Origin: Shewanella japonica
GTDB lineage: Bacteria; Pseudomonadota; Gammaproteobacteria; Enterobacterales; Shewanellaceae
Assembly (NCBI RefSeq): GCF_002075795.1
Contig: NZ_CP020472.1
Span: 169,001 to 233,000 of the forward strand
Direction: 5' to 3'
Length of the DNA: 64,000 bases
Position numbers and translations under genes: made by a program. How positions within the stretch are numbered: position 1 is the stretch's first letter; each line of letters starts with the position of its first letter. The notes below the pieces were generated by a model. That model made no database searches. It had not been told where the DNA came from and was given only the letters and a program-made list of their open reading frames with translations. Below, piece after piece: positions 17,688 through 27,074 of the stretch.

Positions 17688-17865
17688 AAAAGCTCCATTT
17701 TTATGCCACTCAAAAAACAATAGAGATAAAAACAGGATCTCAAGTTTAGTAAATGAGCGCTATTGCGCAAACTTATGCCAGTTAAATCGACTCAAAGTCT
17801 TATTAATCTTGGTGGATGCGCCTAAATGGGGCTTTGTTCTATTCCTTTATGGTTATCAACTCTAC

Positions 17866-18345
17866 CTATAAAGCTGTATAAGATATTTTATTGATATACC
17901 AATCTTGTGGGCCTGTTGGTGTTGGAACGACAGCATCGTCGTCGACCTCTTTTTTGAGTAAGGCGCGTGCCATGGGGGAGTCAATTGAGATATAGCCTTT
18001 GGCATCGCCGTAGATTTCGTCAGGGCCGACAATTCTAAAAGTGAGTAGTTTGCCGTCATCGTTTTCAATTTCAACCCAGGCTCCGAAGAATACTTTTCCT
18101 TCTTGTTCGGGGGCATATTCGACGACTTTTAACGTTTCGATACGTTTACGTAAAAAACGAACTCGGCCATCTATTTGGCGAAGCAGGCGTTTATTTTCTT
18201 TGTAATCTGCATTTTCACTGCGATCGCCAAGGCTGGCTGCCCAGGTAACTTTTTTGGTGATCTCTGGGCGGTATTCTCGCCACAGGTAATTCAGTTCTTT
18301 TTTGAGTTTGGTCATCCCTTCAGGGGTGATGAGGTTGGTTTTCAC
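17866..18345 (-). CDS. greB: Transcription elongation factor GreB
   Basis: 159 aa, the GreB length. The N-terminal coiled-coil finger (about 1-75) contains the acidic-tip segment ASLGDRSENADYKENK; the C-terminal FKBP-like domain (about 80-155) has WVEIENDDGKLLTFRIVGPDE and ISIDSPMARALLKK. GreB enters the RNA polymerase secondary channel and stimulates cleavage of backtracked transcripts. It reads leftward and is monocistronic here, upstream of an unrelated secreted protein. Confidence 0.95.
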   Translation of the reverse strand: MKTNLITPEGMTKLKKELNYLWREYRPEITKKVTWAASLGDRSENADYKENKRLLRQIDGRVRFLRKRIETLKVVEYAPEQEGKVFFGAWVEIENDDGKLLTFRIVGPDEIYGDAKGYISIDSPMARALLKKEVDDDAVVPTPTGPQDWYINKISYTAL

Positions 18346-18443
18346 TTGGGTGTGTACTCAATCTGATGGTGAGTTATTGCTTATGAGTGAAATTACCTAA
18401 AAGGAATGCCGTTGTCGACACTTAAGTCGATACGAGTCAGTTG

Positions 18444-18962
18444 TTAGCTGCCCATATTGCGGCTTTGACTACGACGTTGTTGACGCAGCTGTGCTAACTG
18501 ATCCATTGCAGAGATGACTTTTTGACTTTGATGACATATCACAGCGAGTCTAGTATCAGTGCCTTGAGCTTGCTGATTGTTTTGCAAAGCATCGTTGTCG
18601 GTGTGTGATTTGGCGGCTAATTCGTCAGCTTGTTTGAGACACTGCTTGGCGTAGTGCTCTGTAATTTGAATGATTAAGGCTTCTGCTTGAGTCAGGTTGT
18701 TACTGTTGATTTCTTTGACAAATAACAGCAAAAAACAGTCGAATAATGCGCTAAACACTGCAGGGGTATCGAACTTAGCTTGTTCGCAAGCGATACGACG
18801 AGATGGGTCGATTAATGCGGCGACTAGATTAGCTGTGGTTGTGGCATTCGTTGCGCCTGCAAAAAGGCTGTTAACGTAGGTATCTTGCTGCCAGAATACG
18901 ACCAGTTGATGCGACCATTCGGCCTTATCCCACTGTGCGCCCATTGCGTGAATGACTGACAT
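18444..18962 (-). CDS. dmsH: DmsH-like protein of the extracellular DMSO reductase operon
   Basis: 172 aa, last gene of the dms-type operon, with GGAG before its ATG. It is mostly helical, has no signal peptide and ends in a Gln/Arg-rich tail (LRQQRRSQSRNMGS). Shewanella dms operons end with a gene named dmsH in this position; its role is unknown. The name follows position, not a recognised domain. It could be an accessory chaperone related to the preceding TorD-type gene, but no TorD motif is visible. Confidence 0.65.
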   Translation of the reverse strand: MSVIHAMGAQWDKAEWSHQLVVFWQQDTYVNSLFAGATNATTTANLVAALIDPSRRIACEQAKFDTPAVFSALFDCFLLLFVKEINSNNLTQAEALIIQITEHYAKQCLKQADELAAKSHTDNDALQNNQQAQGTDTRLAVICHQSQKVISAMDQLAQLRQQRRSQSRNMGS

Positions 18963-19005
18963 AACAACTCCTACGAAAACAACATGACATGAGTGTAAAA
19001 CGCGT

Positions 19006-19692
19006 TTATCTGAATAGCTTTCTTGGCATTGGTATAACCTTAAATGCGTCAGTAAGCTCAGCTAAATAGTCATTAGCCAATAACGCAATGGCCAGATAAA
19101 AATCGGTTTCTGCATTGATTTTTGCAAGCTCTAAACAGCGACCCGCCCAAGGTAGCATGTGTTGCTGTAACAACACCTGAATAAACTGGGTTAATTGCTG
19201 CTCATCGACATCAGATTCAGGATTGGTTTTAGCCTCAACGAGTTGGGCAAAACTTGAATCTAATACGCTAAAGAACAAGCCAATATGATCAACGGGTTGT
19301 GGCATCTCAAGTTCGAAACTCACGCCGTACTGCTTGTAAAAATCAATTAGTGCGATAGTTGATGCATCAAAATGTACTTGATCTTCACCTAAGTAAGCAG
19401 AGCCTTGTGGTATCGCTTTAGGTTCACCTGGACCAAAAAATAGCTGACCATAGTCAACTTTTAAGTCCATTAGGTGCTCAGATTCATCCCATTGATTGAG
19501 GTACGCTGTTAGAGCGTCACGTCCTTGTTGATTGTCACTGCGATTGGCAAATTCAGGCCAAGTAGCAGCAACGTCATTGTCTTTGAAGTTTGCAATAAGC
19601 TCTGCTTCAGGATAATGACAAAAAAGGTTATGCAGAATACGGGCTACGGCTTGGTATTCACATAACTGTTCAACTGACTGTTCAATACTCAT
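19006..19692 (-). CDS. dmsG: DmsG, TorD-family maturation chaperone
   Basis: 228 aa, TorD/DmsD superfamily, all-helical cytoplasmic chaperone. The family hallmark is seen in the central segment FFGPGEPKAIPQGSAYLGE and in the following PQPVDHIGLFFSVL. Such proteins bind the Tat leader of the molybdoenzyme and hold it until the molybdopterin cofactor is inserted. I choose the ATG at 19692 with AGGA 8 nt upstream; a TTG five codons upstream overlaps that signal. Its Shine-Dalgarno lies directly after the T run of a terminator-like hairpin that separates it from dmsB. Confidence 0.85.
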   Translation of the reverse strand: MSIEQSVEQLCEYQAVARILHNLFCHYPEAELIANFKDNDVAATWPEFANRSDNQQGRDALTAYLNQWDESEHLMDLKVDYGQLFFGPGEPKAIPQGSAYLGEDQVHFDASTIALIDFYKQYGVSFELEMPQPVDHIGLFFSVLDSSFAQLVEAKTNPESDVDEQQLTQFIQVLLQQHMLPWAGRCLELAKINAETDFYLAIALLANDYLAELTDAFKVIPMPRKLFR

Positions 19693-19705
19693 GTTACTTT
19701 TCCTC

Positions 19706-19734
19706 AAAAAGGGCAGTGGTCAATGACCACTGCC
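19706..19734 (-). terminator. Terminator-like hairpin inside the dms operon, between dmsB and dmsG
   Basis: Read leftward, a GC-rich stem of 10-11 bp (GGCAGTGGTCA against TGACCACTGCC) with a minimal loop is followed by CTTTTTG. This has the form of an intrinsic terminator, yet dmsG and dmsH continue on the same strand with no room for much of a promoter. It probably attenuates read-through so that the chaperone genes are made in smaller amount than the structural genes. Confidence 0.75.
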
Positions 19735-19742
19735 AGATCTGA

Positions 19743-20423
19743 TTAGACTTCTTTCGGGTTCAAGATATTACCCGCACCGCCACCTGCTGGTTGACCATTG
19801 CGATTCGCTTTGATGATCAAGTTCGGGGTAGTGATTGATGGGTTTGGTAATGGTGCAATATGACCGTCACCTGAACCATACTTAGCTTGAATGTTTTCTG
19901 TTGTATCAAAGTCTAGTGCACGTAATGGGCAAGACTCAACACACACTGGCTTACGGCCTTCAGCTAAACGGTCATAACAACCGTCACACTTGGTCATCAC
20001 TTTACGTTCTTGATCAAGTTGTGGCGCATCGTATGGACAAGCACGAGAACAGCTTTCACATGCAATACATAGCTCTTCTGCTACAAGCACTAAACCGTCT
20101 TCACGACGTTTGTGCATCGCACCAGTAGGACAAGCTTTAACACATACAGGCTCGCTACAGTGGTTACAACCTACAGACATGTAGTAAGCAAATACGTCTT
20201 GCTCAAAAGTACCTGTTGCAGGGTCAACATTCCATGTACCGCCACCATATTCGTAAACACGACGCCAGTTAACGCCGTTTAGGCTTGGCACGCCATTTTC
20301 AACTGGCTTAGTGGCATTACGGATTTGCTCGCCTTGTCTGTCTTTACAAGAGATATGGCAGGCTTTACACCCTGTACATTTAGTCGAATCGACATAAAAA
20401 CTATATTGGATAGCATCGCTCAT
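19743..20423 (-). CDS. dmsB: DmsB, four-cluster iron-sulphur subunit
   Basis: 226 aa, DMSO-reductase-type electron transfer subunit. Four ferredoxin-like cysteine groups are present: CTGCKACHISC near the N-terminus, CNHCSEPVCVKACP, CIACESCSRACP, and CDGC with the later CVESCP, giving four [4Fe-4S] clusters. E. coli DmsB is shorter (about 205 aa); the extra length is at the C-terminus (Gly/Asn-rich). It has no leader of its own and would be carried with DmsA. It follows dmsA by 12 nt. It should take electrons from the DmsE/DmsF conduit, since no DmsC membrane anchor is encoded. Confidence 0.93.
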   Translation of the reverse strand: MSDAIQYSFYVDSTKCTGCKACHISCKDRQGEQIRNATKPVENGVPSLNGVNWRRVYEYGGGTWNVDPATGTFEQDVFAYYMSVGCNHCSEPVCVKACPTGAMHKRREDGLVLVAEELCIACESCSRACPYDAPQLDQERKVMTKCDGCYDRLAEGRKPVCVESCPLRALDFDTTENIQAKYGSGDGHIAPLPNPSITTPNLIIKANRNGQPAGGGAGNILNPKEV

Positions 20424-20435
20424 TGTAGCGCTCCC

Positions 20436-22949
20436 TTATAAAACTTTACGAATTTGAACACGGTTAGTGTGTTGTGGATTACCTTTAGCCACTGGGCTAG
20501 GCATGTATTTGGTTAGCGAGTTAATTGCGCCACCAATATCAACCACTTTACCTGTTGAGCCAGTACGGCCATTTGGATCTGGTAAGAACCAAGCACCTTG
20601 ACCAAGAGCTACAACACCCGGTACAACACGAGGAGTAACACGTACTACAACTTCAATTGAACCACGATCGTTATACATTTCTACTTTGTCGCCAGAAGCA
20701 ACGCCGTATTGTTGTGCATCAATAGCGTTCATCCATACTGCATCTTCAACTGCTTCACGTAACCAAGGTACGTTATGGTAGCTAGAGTGAGTACGACCTT
20801 TAGTGTGATAGCCCGCTAATTGCAGTGGGTAATCTTCTTTAGTGTCTTCATCTTCATAACCGTCCCACGTTACTGTGTACTGAGGGATAGCAGTGATGGT
20901 GTCGCCTTTAACTTTGTTTTGTTCCCAGTTAGCCGCGCGCCATGCAAGTTCTGCAGAATGAATTTCGATTTTGCCTGATGGCGTACCTAGTGCTTCACCG
21001 CCGTTAACAAAACCTTGTAGTGCAACGTTGCGGTTTTCCATGTTCTTACGGAAGAAACCAATTTCTTGTGCTTCTTTGTAAGTTGACGGGAACGCAGGGC
21101 TCACACCTAAGTTTTTGCTGTTTTCACGGGTTTGTTGGTATAGCTCTTCTAGCCATTCGTCTTCAGTTTTACCTTCAGTAAACTCAGCGCCAACACCCAT
21201 TTTTTCAGCGATTAATGCTGCAACTTGGTACATAGACTTACAGTCCCAAATTGGGTCTACTGCAGCTTTCATTGCTGTGATGTAACCCATTGCACCTGAA
21301 GCGTAAGAATCATCAACTAAGTCGTTAGATTCTAACCAAGAGGTATCAGGAATGATGATGTCGGCAAATTTAGCGCCTGGTGTCATCCAACAATCACAAG
21401 AAACAATCAGCTCAACGCCGCTTTCATCTTTTAAGATTTCTGCAGTGCCGTTGATGTCAGCATGCTGGTTTAATAGCGAGCTGTCTGATGCTGAAATGAT
21501 CACTTTGATGTTAGTACCAAGTGGCGTATCTAAATCATCAGTACCCGTAATACCGTGGGTACGTGCCGTCATGGTTTCGCCATTGTGAATCGCTTCTGAC
21601 CAAGTGAAGAAAGAGATTTTTTCTTTCACTGGGTTAGTGCCTGTTGGGATAGAACCACGGAACATGTTAGTCATGTTTGGTAGCTCACCGTTTGATGAAC
21701 CTTCACGACCTAATTTACCGGCTAATACACCTAGCATGTAGATAGCACGAACGGTTTGCTCACCGTTAGCTTGGCGGTTAACACCAGCGCCAGCAATGAT
21801 GTATGGCTTTTCAGATGCCATTAAGTCATCAGCGACTTTCTTAATGTTAGCTTCAGAAATACCAGTGATTTTTGCTGCCCACTCAGGAGTGCGTGCTTCA
21901 CGGTCAGCGAACTTGCCTTGGCCCATGATGTAATCGTGGTAGTTCTCTTCTGAATCCATCGCAGCAGCGTATTCGATTTTCTTCGCATCGCCACTGTTTA
22001 AGAAGATTTGCTTTTGCGCTTCAATTGACGCTGCGTCGTATCCGACACTGTTCTTGTTGATAAAGTCGATAGAGTTTCTATCAACCCAGCCTTCGCTGAT
22101 CATCAAGTAAGCAATTGCTTCTGCTAATGCAGCATCCGTACCTGGACGGATTGGTAACCAAGACGATTCTTTACCCGTCATTGAGTCAGTGTAACGTGGG
22201 TCAATCATGGTGACTTTAAGGCCATTTGCACGTTGCAATGCCTGTAAGTAGTCATAACCTTCGCCAGAGCCTGATTGACGAATTTCACTTGGGTTGTAAG
22301 CAAAACCCAGTAAAAAGTCACTGCTTTCTAACGTGACAGTTGCAGAACCTGATGTACTGCCAGTACCAAAGGTATGCTTAGCCGCTTCAGTTTGTTGTGC
22401 CCAAGAATAGTTCCCGAAGTATTGTAAACAACCGCCAACTAGGTTGAATAAACGGTTAAAACATCCGTTAGATGCAAAACCGTAGTAAGCGCCAGAGCCG
22501 TAGCTTCTGAAAATTGCTTTGTTACCGTGCTCAGCGATCACTGAGTTTAACTTGCTACCAATCGTTTCTGCAGCTTCATCCCAAGTGATTGGCACGAATT
22601 TACCTTCGCCACGTTCACCAACACGTTTCATAGGTGATTTTAAGCGGTCTAATGCGTAAGTACGTTGACGTAGTGAGCGGCCACGGGCACAAGCACGAAC
22701 TTGGTGCATACCGTAAACATCTTCTACTTCATGGTCCGTTTCAACGCGGGTAATCATCCCGTCGCGGCTATATACTTTAACTGGGCAGTTTGATCCACAG
22801 TTAACGAGACATGCAGACCAAGTTAGTGCTTCATCAACAGGTGGTTGCGGCGGTAGTGGCTCAGCATCTTTTGAGCTTGAATTACAGCCCGTTACTGTTG
22901 CAGCACAACCCAATGCAGCACTCATTTTTAAGAAACTTCTGCGTTCCAT
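20436..22949 (-). CDS. dmsA: DmsA, molybdopterin catalytic subunit, exported lipoprotein
   Basis: 837 aa, DMSO reductase family. The N-terminus has a twin-arginine motif (ERRSFLKM) and then a lipobox-like VTGC, so the enzyme is probably Tat-exported and lipid-anchored. A [4Fe-4S] ligand set (CLVNCGSNCPVK with a fourth Cys in VRACARG) follows. The likely molybdenum ligand is the Ser in GNYSWAQ, aligned with Ser176 of E. coli DmsA. Cofactor-binding segments such as IRPGTDAALAEA, and the C-terminal PSPVAKGNPQHTN, agree with DmsA along the full length. In Shewanella such enzymes act at the cell surface on DMSO; another S- or N-oxide cannot be excluded. Confidence 0.92.
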   Translation of the reverse strand: MERRSFLKMSAALGCAATVTGCNSSSKDAEPLPPQPPVDEALTWSACLVNCGSNCPVKVYSRDGMITRVETDHEVEDVYGMHQVRACARGRSLRQRTYALDRLKSPMKRVGERGEGKFVPITWDEAAETIGSKLNSVIAEHGNKAIFRSYGSGAYYGFASNGCFNRLFNLVGGCLQYFGNYSWAQQTEAAKHTFGTGSTSGSATVTLESSDFLLGFAYNPSEIRQSGSGEGYDYLQALQRANGLKVTMIDPRYTDSMTGKESSWLPIRPGTDAALAEAIAYLMISEGWVDRNSIDFINKNSVGYDAASIEAQKQIFLNSGDAKKIEYAAAMDSEENYHDYIMGQGKFADREARTPEWAAKITGISEANIKKVADDLMASEKPYIIAGAGVNRQANGEQTVRAIYMLGVLAGKLGREGSSNGELPNMTNMFRGSIPTGTNPVKEKISFFTWSEAIHNGETMTARTHGITGTDDLDTPLGTNIKVIISASDSSLLNQHADINGTAEILKDESGVELIVSCDCWMTPGAKFADIIIPDTSWLESNDLVDDSYASGAMGYITAMKAAVDPIWDCKSMYQVAALIAEKMGVGAEFTEGKTEDEWLEELYQQTRENSKNLGVSPAFPSTYKEAQEIGFFRKNMENRNVALQGFVNGGEALGTPSGKIEIHSAELAWRAANWEQNKVKGDTITAIPQYTVTWDGYEDEDTKEDYPLQLAGYHTKGRTHSSYHNVPWLREAVEDAVWMNAIDAQQYGVASGDKVEMYNDRGSIEVVVRVTPRVVPGVVALGQGAWFLPDPNGRTGSTGKVVDIGGAINSLTKYMPSPVAKGNPQHTNRVQIRKVL

Positions 22950-22995
22950 TATTATTTCCTCTTACTAAAATAAATTCAGCACGTTTGTTAAACGA

Positions 22996-24984
22996 CTACA
23001 GCACATAGCTGAAATTCAGCATGATTTGATGGGCGTTATAATTGTGATTAAGCTCGCCCAGGGTAACCATGCCTGGCACTTGGTCAGGGGTCATTTGAGC
23101 GTCATCGGTGTCGTAATAGCGTTCGTAGCTGTAGGTCAGCTTTAATGCCATGTCATCACTCAAGGCATAGTTAGCGTAAAGGCTAGCGCTATGGTTATAT
23201 GAGTAGTAATCCCCATATGGGCTGGTGCCATCTGCGGTGACATAAGTGTCACTGCTTGAGTTACTGAATAAGTAATCAGCACCAAGTGTCAGCTTGTCTT
23301 CCATTAGGCCGCCATAACTTACGCCAGCACCTAGGTTGATAAACTTATCTTCAATATAAGCGTACCAATCTGGACTGCTGTAGCTTTGGCTGCCTGCTTG
23401 AGCAGAGTTAATCCATTGCTGACCTGCAAAACCGTAAGCAGAGAACTGCTTCGTTAGTTGCATATTAAGATTGATGTCGTAGCTGTAATCTTCTGATTCT
23501 GTTAAACCAATGACAGTGTCATCGTAATCGTCTTTGGCATAACGACCTGTTAAGTCGATGCTTAACCAGTCAAGGGGAGTGTGGCTAACACGCAGCTCAA
23601 CTTCGTTGCGCTCTCTGTCTGCTAAATAGTATTTACGCATCAGTGAGTTTTCTTCGCTCGACGTTAGCTCTGTTGCTTGATACTCAGAGCCGCCACGGTT
23701 GCTGTGACCTGCTTTTAGATCGATAGTGAAATTGTCGATGGCACGAATAGACAGTTTTGCCCATAAGCTATCTTCATTGGTTTGTTCACGTTCGCTGTAA
23801 GTGCGTTCGATGTCTTTGCGATCATAGCCAGCTTGTAAGCGGTAGCCGCTAGCAATGCGGTAGCTGGCGTTCACTTTAAAGGTTGAGCGCTCAATATCCG
23901 TGGCGACATTTTCTTTGAATGTGCCACTGACGCTATCGAAGTTGTATTGTTGGAATTCAAATACTGAACTGTTGTTTTCACGATTGCTGTAGTCGTAACT
24001 ACCACCAAGGCGTAAACGGTTGTTGAGCATAGAAGTGATGCGGAAGTTTGCATCTGTGGTATCGACTTCGCCGTCCCAGTTTTGAATTGGGTTGCCTGCC
24101 ACTTGAATCAAATCGTCATCTTGGATCATACGACCGACAATGAAACGACCCGACATGACAGTGCGGTCTAGCTGGTACTGACCCGATAACGAGACTTGAT
24201 GCGCTTGATTATCTGGGGTTGCAGCATACACATCGTATTCAGTTGGTAAGCTTAGGTTGTCAGTATTGTTTTTATACTGACTGCCAAAATAACTTAATTC
24301 AGTTAACCAGTTATCACCGGTGAGTGCTGCGCCAGCGGTGAATGAGTCAGTGGTTGAATCAACACGTTGACCAAAGTTAATTGGACCTGGGCTCACTAAA
24401 CTACTGCTTTTATAACCCGTTTTATCTTCAGAGTCGAAACGCACATAGGCTTGATAAAAGTCTTGTTTGAAATCGGCGCCGATACCCACTTTTTCACGTT
24501 GCTGAGATAACTCAAATACGTACGGTACATCAGGCGTCATCATGCCATCGTCGTAGTATAAGTTGCTTTGGGCATCACCAGATTGGTAAGTGGTGATTAA
24601 TGCGTAATCCGCATCAACATTGAATAAGCCTTTTTGGCCAACACTGATGTTAGCTGTGCTGTTCTCAAAGCCAAGTTGGTGAGCTTGAACACGCGCTTGG
24701 TAACCGTGTTCATCTTGGTATTCAATATCGCCACTCAGTGATGTCACAACACCATCTTGGTCAGTACCAAAGGCATTGGCAGCATGGACATCATCACTGT
24801 CGATGTAGCCTGCAGAAACGTTAACATTGCCGCTGTAACCTTGTGTTGAAGTACAGCGCTTACATTGATACTTCTCTTGATTAAGGTTTTCAGTATTAGC
24901 ATTGCCAACAGCAAAGTCAGCAGCCCATGCAGGGGCCGTTGCCATTAATAAAGAAGCAGTGATTAAATTCAGTTTAAAGTTCAT
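22996..24984 (-). CDS. dmsF: DmsF, MtrB-like outer-membrane porin
   Basis: 662 aa, MtrB/PioB-type barrel. Signal peptide (MNFKLNLITASLLMATAPAWA), then a CKRC motif (C-x-x-C) soon after the mature N-terminus, which MtrB homologues of Shewanella share, then a long run of alternating hydrophobic strands ending in the aromatic-free residues MLNFSYVL. It forms the outer-membrane sheath through which the decaheme protein DmsE passes electrons to DmsA/DmsB outside. It lies 15 nt after dmsE and 46 nt before dmsA. Confidence 0.9.
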   Translation of the reverse strand: MNFKLNLITASLLMATAPAWAADFAVGNANTENLNQEKYQCKRCTSTQGYSGNVNVSAGYIDSDDVHAANAFGTDQDGVVTSLSGDIEYQDEHGYQARVQAHQLGFENSTANISVGQKGLFNVDADYALITTYQSGDAQSNLYYDDGMMTPDVPYVFELSQQREKVGIGADFKQDFYQAYVRFDSEDKTGYKSSSLVSPGPINFGQRVDSTTDSFTAGAALTGDNWLTELSYFGSQYKNNTDNLSLPTEYDVYAATPDNQAHQVSLSGQYQLDRTVMSGRFIVGRMIQDDDLIQVAGNPIQNWDGEVDTTDANFRITSMLNNRLRLGGSYDYSNRENNSSVFEFQQYNFDSVSGTFKENVATDIERSTFKVNASYRIASGYRLQAGYDRKDIERTYSEREQTNEDSLWAKLSIRAIDNFTIDLKAGHSNRGGSEYQATELTSSEENSLMRKYYLADRERNEVELRVSHTPLDWLSIDLTGRYAKDDYDDTVIGLTESEDYSYDINLNMQLTKQFSAYGFAGQQWINSAQAGSQSYSSPDWYAYIEDKFINLGAGVSYGGLMEDKLTLGADYLFSNSSSDTYVTADGTSPYGDYYSYNHSASLYANYALSDDMALKLTYSYERYYDTDDAQMTPDQVPGMVTLGELNHNYNAHQIMLNFSYVL

Positions 24985-24999
24985 TGTTATGGCTCCTGA

Positions 25000-25947
25000 T
25001 TAGCGCTGCAGTAAGCTGCCGGCTGGGTGGTTAGAACCATGGATTTGGCTATGACAGTTCAAACAGCTTTTTCCACCGCCAAAGGCATCCATTCCAGGTT
25101 GAAGAACAACGCGACTTGCGTGACCGTCATCAGCGTGACATTGCTGACATAGTTGTGGTGCACGATTGTTTAGCATGCCTTCGTTAACGCTGCCGTGTGG
25201 GTTATGACACGTGACACAGTTTTCAGTCACAGGTGCATGTTCCCATAGCATTGGGCCACGCTTTTCTGCATGACAGCTGTAACAAGTGTCATTGACTGTT
25301 GGCTTGTTTAGGGCGCTTTCAGACATAGAACCATGTGGAGAGTGACAATCAATACAGGTCATTTGATCCCATTTCATTGGATGAGATGAGCGCTTGTTCA
25401 TGTCAGCTTTTTCACGAGTGTGGCAGCTAGTACAGGTGTCATTAACGGTTAACTTGTCTAAGGCAGGGTCTTTAGCTGCATGTACCACGTGACAATCGGC
25501 ACAAGCAATCTCTTCAAGATTGTGAGTGCTGCTATGCCATGCCATTTGCTCTGGGTCGTTATGACAACCTTGGCAAACGGTATTTTGAGTTGGTGCATCT
25601 AATTTGCTGTCTTTACCAAATTGGATCATGGGCTCTTTGCCCCCACGATTGTGGTTGCCTTGAGGGCCATGACAGGCTTCACATTGCAGTCCAGCCATAG
25701 GTGAGTCTTTACTGGTTAAGTCGCCATGTGCGCCTTTAAAGATGTCGGTAACACCTTCGGTACGTTGGTGACACATTAAGCAGCTGTCTGCTCCTTTAGG
25801 GGAATACTTACCTTCAGCGAACTTCTCAACGAGTTTTTGAGAAACCTCTTCACCTGTCATGTCATCCCATGGCGCAGCAGCGACACCAAATGAGCACAAG
25901 TAAAGGGTTACACTGATAGATGCGATTAAGTTTCGACACCAATTCAT
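25000..25947 (-). CDS. dmsE: DmsE, MtrA-like periplasmic decaheme cytochrome c
   Basis: 315 aa with ten C-x-x-C-H haem c motifs (CLMCH, CEACH, CQGCH, CADCH, CTSCH, CIDCH, CYSCH, CVTCH, CQQCH, CLNCH) spread evenly through the protein, and a signal peptide ending near FGVAAA. This is the MtrA/DmsE pattern: a periplasmic haem wire that enters the DmsF barrel. Electrons are expected from the quinol oxidase CymA, not encoded here. First gene of the operon, with AGGTGA five nt before the ATG. A regulator and a CRP/FNR-like site lie upstream. Confidence 0.93.
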   Translation of the reverse strand: MNWCRNLIASISVTLYLCSFGVAAAPWDDMTGEEVSQKLVEKFAEGKYSPKGADSCLMCHQRTEGVTDIFKGAHGDLTSKDSPMAGLQCEACHGPQGNHNRGGKEPMIQFGKDSKLDAPTQNTVCQGCHNDPEQMAWHSSTHNLEEIACADCHVVHAAKDPALDKLTVNDTCTSCHTREKADMNKRSSHPMKWDQMTCIDCHSPHGSMSESALNKPTVNDTCYSCHAEKRGPMLWEHAPVTENCVTCHNPHGSVNEGMLNNRAPQLCQQCHADDGHASRVVLQPGMDAFGGGKSCLNCHSQIHGSNHPAGSLLQR

Positions 25948-26059
25948 AATGTCACCTGACCTTATTAAATCTTAAATAAAAATGGAGTAATCAATTGGAG
26001 GTATTTTAAAGAAGAGGGGATTTCAGATCTAAGAATAGTGATTATCAAAAAACGACATT

Positions 26060-26076
26060 TGTGATCTAAATCTACA
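26060..26076. promoter_or_regulatory. CRP/EtrA-like site upstream of dmsE
   Basis: TGTGATCTAAATCTACA has a perfect CRP left half-site (TGTGA) and a core TGATCTAAATC identical to that of the FNR-type box before hmp; the right half-site is degenerate. Its centre is about 120 bp upstream of the dmsE ATG. Shewanella dms genes are known to depend on CRP, so this is the best candidate in the spacer. Confidence 0.5.
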
Positions 26077-26141
26077 TCATAGGTAGCAAAAAAAACTAAA
26101 ATATATTTTCCAATAGTTCCTTTATTTAAAAAGTTCCCCAA

Positions 26142-27074
26142 ATGATAAAATATAAATGCAGACCTGCAATTCACACAAAACTTGTTTGTGAATACTGTAA
26201 TAGTATTGATTTTCATTTGCCGGTGGAATTTGCCCATTTTAAATATTTTAATGACACAGAATGGGTTGGCATAAATATAATAACCAAATTATTAAATTAT
26301 ATTGAGAATAATATTGAAGACCCTTATTTCTTTCTGAATTTAGCGAAGTATTTTGTTAAAAGGGTAACTGAGTTTACTAAAATAGACTTATCTGATGATG
26401 TCGATATCGCTCAGAAATTGATTGATTTCACAATGTTTTATAGCCAAGTATCTGATCTAAATTGGGTTACTATTGATGCGGGGGATTACATTGGCCTAGT
26501 GGCTAAGCGTAATCCTATTGAACGTGCTTCTAAGTATGATGACCTATTTGTTTATCTCTCAGTGATGCAAATATTGAATTTCCACAAAGAAGTAAATGGT
26601 AATATAATCATTGAGTTACCGTTTGAATGTGGTTTTTACGGTTATAATGTTGCCATTTTAGAAAATGTTAAATTCAACTGTCAGAACCTGTCAATTTTTG
26701 CCAAAAAAACGCCAGGTAAGCAGTATGATATTAGGCCATTATGCATTGAAACGATTACTAGCTTGGACAGGATTCATGCGGCAGCTAAGAGTATGATTCC
26801 AGCTGAGTTATCTGTTGATACATTAGCTATTGCGTTAGGAATGTCGACACGAAGCTTGCAGCGAGAAGTGAAATCTATGGGTCTTTGTGTTAAAGATATC
26901 ATTAAAGAAGTGAAAGCAAATAGATTAAAATTAGTATTAAAGAAGAACCAAGATAATATAAAAGTTACTGCATATGAGTGTGGTTTTAAAAGCTTGGCAA
27001 TATTTAGTCGTCACTTTTCTAATAATGTTGGATGTTGCCCTTCTGAATATGTCAGTCGAATTAACGATAAATAA
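26142..27074 (+). CDS. AraC-family regulator divergent from the dms operon
   Basis: 310 aa. Only the C-terminal part (about 215-310) is recognisable: a double helix-turn-helix of the AraC type, with VDTLAIALGMSTRSLQREVKS as first motif and VTAYECGFKSLAIFSRHFSNN followed by CCPSEY as second. The N-terminal 210 residues match no sensor I know. Several Cys occur in the first 25 residues (C6, C16, C19) and could bind a metal or act in redox sensing. The gene is clearly richer in A and T than its neighbours and lacks a convincing Shine-Dalgarno, which suggests weak expression or acquisition. Divergent placement makes it a candidate dms regulator. Confidence 0.75.
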   Translation: MIKYKCRPAIHTKLVCEYCNSIDFHLPVEFAHFKYFNDTEWVGINIITKLLNYIENNIEDPYFFLNLAKYFVKRVTEFTKIDLSDDVDIAQKLIDFTMFYSQVSDLNWVTIDAGDYIGLVAKRNPIERASKYDDLFVYLSVMQILNFHKEVNGNIIIELPFECGFYGYNVAILENVKFNCQNLSIFAKKTPGKQYDIRPLCIETITSLDRIHAAAKSMIPAELSVDTLAIALGMSTRSLQREVKSMGLCVKDIIKEVKANRLKLVLKKNQDNIKVTAYECGFKSLAIFSRHFSNNVGCCPSEYVSRINDK

